A stretch of DNA of 38,303 bases from Humidesulfovibrio sp. (lineage in GTDB: Bacteria; Desulfobacterota; Desulfovibrionia; Desulfovibrionales; Desulfovibrionaceae): assembly GCF_031082295.1 (NCBI RefSeq), contig NZ_JAVHLD010000029.1, positions 1-38,303 on the forward strand, given 5' to 3'. Positions 1 to 8,305 of this stretch are shown here, piece by piece. Below the pieces are notes generated by a model, which saw nothing but the letters and a program-made list of their open reading frames with translations, had not been told where the DNA came from and made no database searches. Position numbers and translations under genes: made by a program. Within the stretch, counting starts at the first letter, position 1. Every line of letters starts with the position of its first letter.

Positions 1-35
1 ACCGCCCCGCACTCCGCCGGGAACCAATGGGGTGT

Positions 36-58
36 CCAGAGGGCCTCAGGCCCTTTGG
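36..58. repeat. Intergenic inverted repeat of the CCAGAGGGCC type
   Basis: AGGGCC at 40-45 pairs with GGCCCT at 49-54 around a TCA loop, and the flanking CCA (36-38) and TGG (56-58) extend the symmetry past one mismatch. A short T run follows on the plus strand, so it may also terminate a gene left of the window. A similar hairpin sits at 37529-37547. Such CCAGRGG-type repeats are, to my knowledge, common between genes in Desulfovibrionaceae. Bases 59-205 hold no gene I can support; a small hairpin GCCAG/CTGGC lies at 104-119, ahead of the recombinase. Confidence 0.45.
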
Positions 59-205
59 CGGGGAGCACAGAAGAATTATCTTACCCAAAGCGAAACAAAC
101 TTCGCCAGCAATTTCTGGCAATTGTCGCTTTTGGCGTCGTCAGGCACGGCCTGACCCCCAAAAAACTCCTGGCATCATGAAAAGACGAAGCCGCAGGATG
201 CTCTC

Positions 206-2455
206 ATGAAAAATACAAACCTCACCCCACCCACGGCGTCACAGGCATACATTTATATCCGACTGTCATCCCAGTCGCAAGCATGGGGCGACGGCGAACG
301 GCGGCAGCACGACGCCGCCATGCGGTTCGTCGAAACCCATAACCTGCCGGTTGCCGAGACCTTGCAAGACATCGGCGTGTCGGCATTTCGTGGCGACAAC
401 GCGCTGACGGGTGAGCTCGGCCGCTTCCTCCAGCGATGCGAGAGCGGTGAAGTACCGCCGGGCTCAGTGCTTGTCGCGGAATCCCTTGACCGTTTGACCC
501 GCAACCGTGTCAACGAAGCACTGCTGTTGTTGCTCAATATCACCCAGCGTGGTGTCAAAATCGGCCTCACAGCGCAAAACGTCATCCTGGACCTCGCCTC
601 GTACGCGGCCTTCTTCCCGATCCTGGCGGACATGATGCGTTCGAACAGCGAGAGCGAGCACAAGTCTTTCCGGTCGCTTGCGAACTGGCAGACAAAGCGC
701 AAATTGGCAAAGACCGGCGTCATCGTGACGAGCCAGGTCCCGCGCTGGCTTGAAGCTCGCGACGGCAAGATTCATGTGCTCGAAGAGCGAGCGCAGCTCG
801 TCCGTCGCATCTTCGACATGTACGTGAGTGGCTACGGGCGTGGCGTCATCGCCCGGACCCTCATAAAGGAGGGCATTCCGGCTTGGAATACTCGCAAACC
901 CGTGTGGCACGAAAGCTACGTCAACAAGCTCCTGTGCAATCGCGCTGTCGTCGGCGAATACATCGCTGAATTCAAGACCGAAGAGGGCGTCATGGGGCAG
1001 GAGGTCATTGTCGGCTACTACCCCGAGGTCATTGACCGTGCGACGTTCGACCGTGTTCAGGACATGGCGTTCCTTCGCAAGAAAGGGCAGCGGGGCAGGA
1101 AGGGCAAGAAGTTCGCGAATCTCTTCCAGAAGCTTGCGCGTTGCTCGGTGTGCGGCGGAACCATGGGCTATCACAACGCCACAGTGGACAAGACGAGAAA
1201 GAACGGCGTCAGGCCGTGGGCGCATTACCTGACGTGCAACTCCGCTCATGCCGGGCACGGCTGCGCAAATCGTCGGTACTTCAACTACCTCTATCTCGAG
1301 AACTTCGTGCTCTCCGGCACGATGGACGACCTCGACATCGTCGCTGCCGTTGGCATTCACAGCACCGCCCTCAAACAGCACACGGACCGCATCGCCGCCC
1401 TCGAGGCGCAGCTGGAAAATGCGGACGCCAGGATCCAGAAGCACGTGGCCCTGCTCGTCGACAATGACCTCGCAGAGCTTGAAGAGCTAGGCCAGCAGCT
1501 TGCCGAGCTGAAGCGCAAGCGCGTCGCGCTGCGCGCGCAACTCATGAAGGCGCGCGCAGAGGCGACGGCAGCACGCCAAGCGGCGGAAGACTCAACTCAA
1601 TTCCGTGGACGTTCCGACGCTGACGTGCTGTCATCTGACACTGGCCTGCCGGGATACGTCGACATGTCGGACGAGGCGGTATACGCGCGCCGTGCGCGCA
1701 TCGCGATGCAACTGCGCAGCGTTGTCGAATCCGTCACGTGCAGCCCGGACAAGGGCGTCAAGATCGTGATGAAGAGCGGCACGACGTACGAGCTGGTTGA
1801 AAAAGAGTGGATCTGCACGAAGCAAGGCCCGCTCACGCCTGCTGGCAAGTCGGCGGTCGCACGCTTCTTCGTTGGCCGCGCGACGTGGCAACTCGGGCAG
1901 GTGGAGGAGTCAGATCCCGACGGGCGTGAGGATGGAGCCGGTGGTTGCTCCGAGCACTCCTGCGGCGCCGCCAAGGGCAAGAGACCCCCTAAAGCCACAA
2001 GCCAAAGGCCCCGGAGCGTCGCCACCCCGGAGCCTCACGAACTCTGCCGGAAAGTGCCGAGTCTACTCGGCCGGAGCCGGGTCCATCCAATGCTCAAAGA
2101 ATGGGCGCAGGAACATATGGTCGGCGCTGACACGCTTGCCAGACCTGCTCACGCCGTTCTTCCAGATGACAACGTCGAGTGCGGGGCCGGACTTGAGCGA
2201 CAGCGCCTCACTTCCGGGGTTCTTGTCGATGAACCGCAAGACATGCTCCTGCGTGAGCGCGATGTGCTCGCGCCTGGGGAACATGGCTTCCATCCTCGCC
2301 GCGGATCGATGTGCTTTTTCGTCCGGAGCGGCGGGCAGCCAATCGGACCAGGCGGCGGCGTTCCTGCGCACGAAGCGCTCGGCCAGGGCGTCGGGGTAGG
2401 CGGCGGCAAGGATCACCCCGGCGGAACTCGCGAACGAAAGGATCGCGCTGGATGA
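206..2455 (+). CDS. Large serine recombinase (resolvase/invertase superfamily)
   Basis: Site-specific DNA recombinase that would integrate, excise or invert DNA through a phosphoserine link. The N-terminal resolvase domain (about residues 14-150) has a YIRLS motif with candidate nucleophile Ser21 and the conserved SLDRLTRNR segment near 90-100. A recombinase domain follows (about 180-290), then a zinc beta-ribbon with CSVCGG near residue 314 and later Cys pairs. A coiled coil rich in Ala, Leu, Glu and Lys spans roughly 390-460, as in large serine recombinases. The start has an AGGATG ribosome site nine bases upstream. Oddity: the last 130 or so codons (from 2063) run antisense through the next gene and are of low quality, rich in Gly, Arg and Pro. 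A TGA in another frame at 1927-1929 suggests the native stop was lost by a frameshift near 1900. Probably the enzyme of a mobile element; attachment sites were not identified. Confidence 0.9.
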   Translation: MKNTNLTPPTASQAYIYIRLSSQSQAWGDGERRQHDAAMRFVETHNLPVAETLQDIGVSAFRGDNALTGELGRFLQRCESGEVPPGSVLVAESLDRLTRNRVNEALLLLLNITQRGVKIGLTAQNVILDLASYAAFFPILADMMRSNSESEHKSFRSLANWQTKRKLAKTGVIVTSQVPRWLEARDGKIHVLEERAQLVRRIFDMYVSGYGRGVIARTLIKEGIPAWNTRKPVWHESYVNKLLCNRAVVGEYIAEFKTEEGVMGQEVIVGYYPEVIDRATFDRVQDMAFLRKKGQRGRKGKKFANLFQKLARCSVCGGTMGYHNATVDKTRKNGVRPWAHYLTCNSAHAGHGCANRRYFNYLYLENFVLSGTMDDLDIVAAVGIHSTALKQHTDRIAALEAQLENADARIQKHVALLVDNDLAELEELGQQLAELKRKRVALRAQLMKARAEATAARQAAEDSTQFRGRSDADVLSSDTGLPGYVDMSDEAVYARRARIAMQLRSVVESVTCSPDKGVKIVMKSGTTYELVEKEWICTKQGPLTPAGKSAVARFFVGRATWQLGQVEESDPDGREDGAGGCSEHSCGAAKGKRPPKATSQRPRSVATPEPHELCRKVPSLLGRSRVHPMLKEWAQEHMVGADTLARPAHAVLPDDNVECGAGLERQRLTSGVLVDEPQDMLLRERDVLAPGEHGFHPRRGSMCFFVRSGGQPIGPGGGVPAHEALGQGVGVGGGKDHPGGTRERKDRAG

Positions 2456-2962
2456 GTTCCGCGCGAAATCACCATTCTCCCAGAGCAGCCCGACAGCGCG
2501 GAATGGCGGCTTGAGCGGGTCCACGGACGGGACGAGCATGCCATGCGTGGTCGCCAGCCTGGCCACTACATCGCCGTTCGGCGTCGGCCATGCGCCGTAG
2601 TTGTCCATGCCGTCCGCGAGCCGGAGCGACCTGTAGTCAAACAGCGTTCCGGTGGTATCCATTTCGAAGTTCGCGGCGGTGCCCTCATCGAGCGCTCGCA
2701 CGATTGCGTCGCCTTGCGTCAATTCGCGAGCGTTGGCGATGCTGCGCGTCTGAAGCCGCACATTGTCGCGCACGGCGGTCCGAAACACGCGCCCATTTCG
2801 GTCGCGGCAGCCAACAAGCCGCACCGGGCCGTCAATCTCGACGATAAGCCACCGCGTTTGCACGGCCCGGCAGGGCGCGCCGGTGCGGCGTGACAGGGCG
2901 GGAACCACAATGCCATGAGAGAGAGTGAGCAGAATCCGCCTGGGTGCCGATTTGTTGGCCAT
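2063..2962 (-). CDS. Unrecognised protein, 299 aa, antisense to the recombinase tail
   Basis: I do not recognise the family. The product starts MANKSAPRRILL; I chose the ATG at 2962 because AGGAG lies seven bases upstream on the minus strand, although the frame stays open to 3145. It is a mixed alpha/beta-looking soluble protein without membrane segments or obvious catalytic motifs. The balanced amino-acid composition (for example GMDNYGAWPTPNGDVVA in the middle) supports real coding, unlike the overlapping plus-strand frame. It converges with the recombinase gene and overlaps its 3' end by 393 bases. It probably belongs to the same mobile element; function unknown. Confidence 0.7.
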   Translation of the reverse strand: MANKSAPRRILLTLSHGIVVPALSRRTGAPCRAVQTRWLIVEIDGPVRLVGCRDRNGRVFRTAVRDNVRLQTRSIANARELTQGDAIVRALDEGTAANFEMDTTGTLFDYRSLRLADGMDNYGAWPTPNGDVVARLATTHGMLVPSVDPLKPPFRAVGLLWENGDFARNSSSAILSFASSAGVILAAAYPDALAERFVRRNAAAWSDWLPAAPDEKAHRSAARMEAMFPRREHIALTQEHVLRFIDKNPGSEALSLKSGPALDVVIWKNGVSRSGKRVSADHMFLRPFFEHWMDPAPAE

Positions 2963-3573
2963 GATCCATCTCCTGTTGAGGTGAAAGGGATCATGATCTC
3001 CCAGAGTACTACGGAAAAGTCGACCCAGAGAATCTGATATTCGAGAGTCTCGAGTGGCTGAATTTCTTGATGGTTTTTCTCTTGAGCGACGACAGGAGTA
3101 AGATTTTTTTTGGGACGCCCCGGGCGATGACCAGCAGCCGGGCATGACGGTCCCACTCCTCCTTATCCTCAGCTAGACCATCGCAACGAACACGGTAGCA
3201 CGAGCACGACGTGCGGCAAGTCAACCCCTGACGGGGGCGGCTACGCCGCGCCTTGCCGCCCGTCGTTTGCTCGTGCAGCGCACCGCTATGGGGCGACGGT
3301 CGAAGATGCCTCGCCTCCGGCGGGGGCTCTGGTCATAGATTGTGTAGAGGTGGAGTACCCGCCCGTCTTGAAAGGGTGAGGGCATCTTCCACAGGGCATA
3401 TGAGCGTTGACCGTCAGCGGAGTACCCATGCGCTTGCGTCCAGTTCTGGACGGCTAGCCGACCCGTAAGCGAGTGCCTGTAAACATCTGAAGTCGATCAC
3501 TTTTTCCTGGGCTCCATTTGCGTTCTGTGCTATGGATCAATTTCCAAAACGCACAAACCAGCAAGGAGAAAAT
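2963..3573. other. Gene-poor 610-bp stretch with leader elements
   Basis: No gene I can defend. On the minus strand, upstream of the 299-aa gene, a TTGACT (3219-3224) could be a -35 box, but the -10 match is poor. A run of eight A residues (minus strand, about 3106-3113) separates two open frames that both look weakly protein-like, so a decayed or frameshifted short gene is possible. The plus strand between 3225 and 3330 is GC-rich with short hairpins. The stretch from 3480 to 3573 must hold the promoter of the Ser/Asp-rich gene, but I see no convincing boxes. Confidence 0.4.
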
Positions 3574-4029
3574 ATGGAAGGAATCATACTCTGCGGAGTC
3601 GTTCTCGCCGCCATCGTGTTCCTCCGGAGCCAGGATCAGGAAACCGGGACGGGCGCTTATGCGGCGGTTCGTAATGACTCGAACGACGACAGTGCCGCTG
3701 ACGCCTTCACCGCGACCAGCAGCACCTGTCTGTTTGAGCATTCGCCGTTTTCGAGCGACGACGACTGGCCGACCAACAGCGCGACGTACGACAGCACCAT
3801 ATCCTTCAGTTACGACTCGGATACGAGCCGGTGGACCGACCCTATGTACGCGTACGAGCCGGATAACATTTACCACGGCACGGTGATCGACCCAACTCAC
3901 CACGACGACGACTGGTCCAGCAGCACATCCAGCTTCGACGACTCATTCTCGTCGAGTAGCTCGGACGATAGCTGGTCGAGCAGCAGCTCTACCGACTCGC
4001 TCTCCTCTTGCAGCAGCTTCGACGACTAG
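3574..4029 (+). CDS. Small membrane-anchored Ser/Asp-rich low-complexity protein
   Basis: 151-residue protein of unknown function. I start it at the ATG at 3574, which has AAGGAG seven bases upstream. The N-terminus (about residues 3-17, GIILCGVVLAAIVFL) is a single hydrophobic segment, so the protein is likely anchored in or exported across the membrane. The rest is acidic, with several DDD runs. The last 45 residues are almost only Ser and Asp in repeats such as SSSSSDDSWSSSSSTDS. Low-complexity acidic tails of this type occur in secreted, calcium-binding or disordered proteins; no enzymatic motif is visible. It converges on the 3' end of the first large RNA and shares its bidirectional terminator. 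The second RNA has the same arrangement with an unrelated small gene. Confidence 0.75.
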   Translation: MEGIILCGVVLAAIVFLRSQDQETGTGAYAAVRNDSNDDSAADAFTATSSTCLFEHSPFSSDDDWPTNSATYDSTISFSYDSDTSRWTDPMYAYEPDNIYHGTVIDPTHHDDDWSSSTSSFDDSFSSSSSDDSWSSSSSTDSLSSCSSFDD

Positions 4030-4062
4030 CCGCAAAATAACCACGCCGTACCGAGACGGCAC

Positions 4063-4090
4063 AAAAATAGGGGGCCTTGCGGCCCCCTTT
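4063..4090. terminator. Bidirectional rho-independent terminator (gene 3574 / RNA copy 1)
   Basis: GGGGGCC at 4070-4076 pairs with GGCCCCC at 4081-4087 around a four-base loop. Read on the minus strand the loop is GCAA, a GNRA tetraloop, and the stem is followed by TATTTTTG, a good U tract. Read on the plus strand the loop is TTGC with only TTT after it. The minus-strand reading is therefore stronger, marking the 3' end of the large RNA. Confidence 0.8.
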
Positions 4091-5210
4091 CTCGTTCGAT
4101 GATCCATACTATTCGGAATCCTGCCTTGACCGACCTGGTCTCCTTTGCCCGGACGCATTTCCTCGTCCCGCCTGCCCTTCGCTTACAGTTCGGTAGCCAA
4201 CCGAATCTTGCCACGGATTGTTCGTCCGTGGTCGGGTGCAGGCGTTGCCATTGCTGGGGGTTACAATGAGACCTCTGTGTCCTGCACGCCAGGACGGCGC
4301 ACAGGGTACATCCTCGATTTCGCGGAAACGGCACTTTCCAAGCCAGCTGATAGCCAACTGATATCTTGTCAGTACGCCGTCGTGGGCTTTTACCCCACAT
4401 GCCGATATCATCCGCCTTAGGCGCTATCTGTGCTCATGTTTTCACCGCCAGGGCATTCTTCCTGGCATCTGCTTCTTTCGGCCCCCGAGGTGTCACAGCG
4501 GGGCGTTACTCCAAGGCTAGTGCATGAGTTTTAGCGATAGTTCCTCTTGTCCCCGTAGCGGTGCGGGTCGGGCTTTCGCCCTTGAACGCAGCTGCTCTAA
4601 CCGCATCGAGCTTATGCCGGGGGCCATCCGGTTTTCGCCTCGTGCGGTCGCTGCGTCCCTTTTCACGTCACGATCCAAGCCCGTGAGGGCGTAGGTGTCG
4701 TCCCGTGGCCCTGGGTACCAGGGCTTGCGGCATTCAACGAACGAAGATGAGATGGCGTTCTATGGCGCCGTGGAAACCAACGACAGCACGATGAAAGTTG
4801 TCCGCAATGAGGCCTTACACTTCATCGCACGTGAACTTGTGGACCCCGTACGCAGGAACGACACCATCGATTAGCCCTTGCGTGAGAACGTGCAGGCCAA
4901 GTTACAGGTGCAGGTTAAACCAAATCCTGCGCCAATACGGCTATCCGCCCGACAAACAGGAAAATAGACCTAGGCTGTGCTCGACTAGGCGGCGTTGCTG
5001 TCGAGTGAATGGGCGATGTGGGCATGTATGGTCCTTCCCGTCCGGTATGAGCATCATCTCTTGCCTCGTCCGACCGCGACGTGGCCCCCCCAAGGCACTT
5101 TATATCGCGCCGTCGGGCCTGACGACAAGCGCGCCCACCTATTCGTTAGGGTGTTCGCATAGATTCACTTCTCGCCCCCTATACAACGCTATCTCCTTCG
5201 GTTAAAGTTA
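4063..5210 (-). ncRNA. Candidate large structured RNA, copy 1
   Basis: No open frame here looks like protein, yet the segment is similar over at least 850 bases to 8278-9470, with base changes that preserve helices. Examples in plus-strand coordinates: TTCGGT/ACCGAA (4189-4194/4200-4205) against GCTGGT/ACCAGC in copy 2; CCACGGA/TCCGTGG (4211-4217/4225-4231); ACGGC/GCCGT (4328-4332/4376-4380) against GCAGC/GCTGC; CCCTGG/CCAGGG (4709-4714/4718-4723) against CCCTAG/CTAGGG. A GGGC-GAAA-GCCC hairpin (minus strand, 4570-4581) is identical in both. Minus strand is chosen because loops read as GNRA, G-U wobbles occur only that way, and the 3' terminator is best that way. The 3' end is about 4063. The 5' end is uncertain: similarity is clear to about 4950 and the next gene starts at 5264. 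I do not recognise the family; GOLLD- or ROOL-like giant RNAs are comparable only in size and complexity. Confidence 0.7.
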
Positions 5211-5263
5211 ATAAGAATCCTTCATTGTCTAGCGCATGTTGACATTCTCAGGAGGTCTCACCC

Positions 5264-7399
5264 ATGCTTTCTGCCTTCCGCTCCCTGCCCATCCGCACCA
5301 AGCTGCTTGTGCTCATCGTGGTGCCGTTGTCCGCACTGCTGTTCTTCGCCATCCTCGCGATCCAGTCAAAGCGGGTCACCGTCACGGCTATGGACAACGT
5401 TGCTGAGCTCGCCTCACTCTCGGTGGACATCGGCAATGCCGCCCACGAGCTGCAAAAAGAGCGCGGGCTGTCCTCCGGGTATCTGGCCAGCAAGGGCGAA
5501 AAGTTTGGCCCGGAGCTGGCCGCGCAGCGCGGTGAGTCCGACAAGGTCGTTGAAACTTTGCGCAAGCACATCAAGGCCTTCCCTGTCGTCCGCTTCGCCC
5601 CGGAGCTCAAGCAGGCCATGGATAAGGGGGCCGCTGGCATGGAGGCCGTTTCCGGCAAACGCAGGGAGGTGGATACCAAGCCCCTGAAGCCCGCAGAGGC
5701 CATCGCCTATTACTCGGCCACCATTGCTGCCCTGCTTGACATTAACGCTTCCATTCTGCGCACCAGTGCGGATACCGAGGTTCTGAAGGCCATTGCCGCG
5801 TACGACGCCCTGCTGTGGGCCAAAGAATACGCGGGCCGAGAGCGCGCAACCCTGAACGGAGCCTTTGCACAGAACACGTTCCCGGCTGACCTGTTCAAGG
5901 GTTGGATCACCGTCCTATCCGCCCAGCAGGAGCGCCTGGCCGGATACCGCGCCTTCGCCTCGGAGGAGCAAACCACCTTCTACGACCAGAAGGTTTCCGG
6001 CCCGTTGGTGGAGCAGGTGGAACAGATGCGCAGGCTGGCGCTGGACAACGCCAGGGCAGAGGCCCTGGGGGGAGACGCCCCGGCCTGGTTCAAGGCATCC
6101 ACCGGTCGCATCGAACAGATGCGCGAAGTGGAGGCGCGCCTCGCCATAGACCTTATGGCGCTGACCGCCCGGCGCGGGGCGGAGGCGCGCTTTGCCATGT
6201 ACCTGTACATCACCATGAGCCTTGGCGCGGCCTTCGTCACCCTTGCCGTAGGCTTAATTGTGGTGCGGGCCATCAACACGCCGCTGGGCAGCGCAGTCGC
6301 CTTCGCGCAGGCGATCAGCTCAGGCAATCTGGATCACCCGCTGGATGTTCGGCAAAAGGATGAAATCGGCGTGCTGTGCGCCTCCATGACCATGATGGTT
6401 ACCAACCTCAAGGCGAAGATCGCCGAGGCCAAGGAGCAGACCGAACTGGCGGCCCGCGAGACGGAAGCCGCGCGCTTGGCCCAGGCCGAGGCCGACGAGG
6501 CCCGCGCCCAGGCGGAACGCGCCCGGCGCGAGGGCATGTTGCAGGCCTCCAGCCGCATTGAAGGCGTTGTGCACAAGCTCACACTGGCCTCAGAGCAGAT
6601 CGCCGCACAGGTGGAGCAGTCCAGCAAGGGGGCCGTTGTCCAGCGTGACCGCGTGACGGAGACGGCCACGGCCATGGAAGAGATGAACGCCACGGTGCTG
6701 GAGGTGGCGCAGAACGCCGGGCACGCCTCGGAAAGCTCCCACCGCGCCACGGAGATGGCCCAGGAGGGCGCCTCCACCGTGCGCAAGATGGTGCAAACCA
6801 TTGCCGAGGTGCGCTCCCAGGCTCTTGGCATGAAGGAAAGCATGGAAGTGCTGGGCAAAAGCGCTGGAGGCATCGGGCAGGTCATGGGCGTAATCAACGA
6901 CATCGCCGACCAGACCAACCTGCTGGCGCTCAACGCCGCCATAGAGGCCGCGCGCGCGGGCGATGCCGGGCGCGGCTTCGCCGTTGTGGCCGATGAGGTG
7001 CGTAAGCTGGCCGAGAAGACCATGGCCGCCACCCGCGAGGTGTCCGACGCCATCCGGGGCATTCAGGAGGCCACCACCCTGAACGCCAAGAGCGTAGAGC
7101 GCACCGTGGGCACCATAGAGGAGGCCAATGTCCTTGCGGACGATTCCGGCAAGTCGCTGGCGCACATAGTGGACATGGTGGAACAGTCCAACGACCAGGT
7201 GCGCGCCATCGCAGCGGCTGCGGAAGAGCAATCCGCCGCCAGCGAGGAGATCAACCGCTCGCTGACAGACATCAACGCCATTTCAGCCGAGACGGCGGAC
7301 GGCATGCGTAGCTCCGCCCGGGCCGTGGCGGAACTTTCCGACCAGGCGGAGGATCTTGGACGACTCGTCGCCGAGATGGCCGCCGAGGGACGCGGATAG
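5264..7399 (+). CDS. Methyl-accepting chemotaxis protein with NIT sensor domain
   Basis: 711-residue transmembrane chemoreceptor that would signal through CheW/CheA. TM1 is at about residues 12-36. The periplasmic region (about 37-310) carries the [11 protein letters not shown] signature of the NIT (nitrate/nitrite sensing) domain. TM2 is at about 312-338, followed by a HAMP domain. A long Ala/Glu coiled coil leads to the cytoplasmic signalling domain, whose hairpin tip ([18 protein letters not shown], about 547-565) is intact, with methylation-type [10 protein letters not shown] near 650. There is no C-terminal NWETF-like CheR-docking pentapeptide. The start has AGGAGGT eight bases upstream. 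The ligand is an inference from the domain name. The gene is divergent from RNA copy 1 and lies between the two RNA copies. Confidence 0.93.
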   Translation: MLSAFRSLPIRTKLLVLIVVPLSALLFFAILAIQSKRVTVTAMDNVAELASLSVDIGNAAHELQKERGLSSGYLASKGEKFGPELAAQRGESDKVVETLRKHIKAFPVVRFAPELKQAMDKGAAGMEAVSGKRREVDTKPLKPAEAIAYYSATIAALLDINASILRTSADTEVLKAIAAYDALLWAKEYAGRERATLNGAFAQNTFPADLFKGWITVLSAQQERLAGYRAFASEEQTTFYDQKVSGPLVEQVEQMRRLALDNARAEALGGDAPAWFKASTGRIEQMREVEARLAIDLMALTARRGAEARFAMYLYITMSLGAAFVTLAVGLIVVRAINTPLGSAVAFAQAISSGNLDHPLDVRQKDEIGVLCASMTMMVTNLKAKIAEAKEQTELAARETEAARLAQAEADEARAQAERARREGMLQASSRIEGVVHKLTLASEQIAAQVEQSSKGAVVQRDRVTETATAMEEMNATVLEVAQNAGHASESSHRATEMAQEGASTVRKMVQTIAEVRSQALGMKESMEVLGKSAGGIGQVMGVINDIADQTNLLALNAAIEAARAGDAGRGFAVVADEVRKLAEKTMAATREVSDAIRGIQEATTLNAKSVERTVGTIEEANVLADDSGKSLAHIVDMVEQSNDQVRAIAAAAEEQSAASEEINRSLTDINAISAETADGMRSSARAVAELSDQAEDLGRLVAEMAAEGRG

Positions 7400-7486
7400 C
7401 AGCACCCACAACAGCGGAACGGAAAGGGCCGGAGGCGCGCAGTGGCGTCTCTGGCCCTTGTGTTTGCTCAGGGGGCCGTAGGCTAT

Positions 7487-7760
7487 GCACGGAGGCGAGG
7501 AGGCGTCGACCTCCCGCTTGAGGTCCGCCACCTGAGCGAGCCACTTGCTGGTCTGGACAGTCAGTTTGCGGATAGCCGTGGTGGTTTCCTGCATGCTGTT
7601 GGTCGTCTGCGTGTCGATGCCGTTTCTCTGCTCAACGGCCTAGTTGGTCTCCTTGCTCGCGGCGGGCTGTTCCTCTGCGTCGGTGGTGGTGCCTCGCACC
7701 TACCGGGCCGTGCTCTGGCTCATCTTGACGATCTCGCCCAAGGCTTGGCTGGATACACCG
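7487..7760 (-). pseudogene. Decayed C-terminal fragment of a second chemoreceptor
   Basis: One minus-strand frame reads, in order, GVSSQALGEIVKMSQSTAR, stop, VRGTTTDAEEQPAASKETN, stop, AVEQRNGIDTQTTNSMQETTTAIRKL. This is the end of a typical MCP signalling domain ([17 protein letters not shown]-type) with two in-frame TAG stops and no N-terminal part. The tail then runs through QVADLKREV into random sequence. It lies just downstream of the intact receptor but on the opposite strand, and differs in sequence from it, so it is a remnant of another receptor gene. The rest of that gene is absent; the 159-aa gene begins where it stops. Confidence 0.75.
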
Positions 7761-7784
7761 CAAGCCTCACAAGGAGCAGTAAAG

Positions 7785-8264
7785 ATGATACAGAAGGGCG
7801 ATGTGTACATGTTGTCCGCTTTGGACAACAGCGGGTTCGAGGTCTGCCTCGGCGTGTTTGCTTCAAATGAGGAGTGCATGGATATCTGCGAGCTCACCAT
7901 GCGTGAGGAAGCGGCTAAAGTGTTGAGCCCGGGTTTTGTCAAACTGATCAAAAGCACAGATGGCAAGGCAATGAAACTCTGGGGCAAATCGTGCTTCGTG
8001 CCGGCGGTCATCGTGCTCTGGATCTATGTCACGAAAAACCACCCGGTTTATGGCAGACGCGGTTTCTGTCCTACTGCCAAGGAGGTCTACGAGGACGCAG
8101 CTGAAGCGATTAAGGCGCGCGATGAATGGCTGGCAGAGCCTGGCGTGGATTCCGTCGACATGGTGACTGTGCCGCTCTACAAGCATATCGCGCCGGGTGA
8201 GGATAATAATCATCTGCAGGACATCCTGCGCCAGCTTCGAGACGATCCAAACGAATGGTCGTAA
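7785..8264 (+). CDS. Unrecognised protein, 159 aa, partner of RNA copy 2
   Basis: Start at the ATG at 7785, with AAGGAG about ten bases upstream. The product (MIQKGDVYMLSALDN...) is soluble-looking overall, with one hydrophobic stretch at about residues 71-83 (CFVPAVIVLWIYV) that may be a buried strand or a membrane segment, and an Asp/Glu-rich helical C-terminal half. I see no catalytic motif and do not recognise the family. It ends 16 bases before the terminator that also ends RNA copy 2 from the other side, repeating the small gene/terminator/RNA layout at 3574-5210. Its sequence is unrelated to the Ser/Asp-rich protein of that first unit. The reading frame and composition are convincing for real coding. 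Confidence 0.75.
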   Translation: MIQKGDVYMLSALDNSGFEVCLGVFASNEECMDICELTMREEAAKVLSPGFVKLIKSTDGKAMKLWGKSCFVPAVIVLWIYVTKNHPVYGRRGFCPTAKEVYEDAAEAIKARDEWLAEPGVDSVDMVTVPLYKHIAPGEDNNHLQDILRQLRDDPNEWS

Positions 8265-8277
8265 CATGCACACAACG

Positions 8278-8305
8278 AGAAAGGGGGCCTTTCGGCCCCC
8301 TTTTC
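8278..8305. terminator. Bidirectional terminator (gene 7785 / RNA copy 2)
   Basis: AAAGGGGGCC at 8280-8289 pairs with GGCCCCCTTT at 8294-8303 around TTTC on the plus strand, which is GAAA on the minus strand. T runs flank both sides. The hairpin and the adjoining TCGTTYGATGATCCAT motif match those at 4070-4106 by RNA copy 1. Confidence 0.85.

Noticed and set aside
464-1444. Long minus-strand open frame opposite the recombinase
   Set aside because: High-GC shadow of a well-supported serine recombinase; no start signal and no recognisable product.
4145-4420. Open frames inside the two RNA stretches (for example 4145-4420, 8456-8893, 9164-9514)
   Set aside because: They lack ribosome sites, do not align between the two copies in frame, and the conserved features are helices rather than codons.
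5200-5263. Sigma-28-like promoter (TAAAGTT) and TTGACA just before the MCP gene
   Set aside because: The sigma-28 -10 is missing, and the TTGACA at about 5239 is too close to the start codon to act as its promoter.
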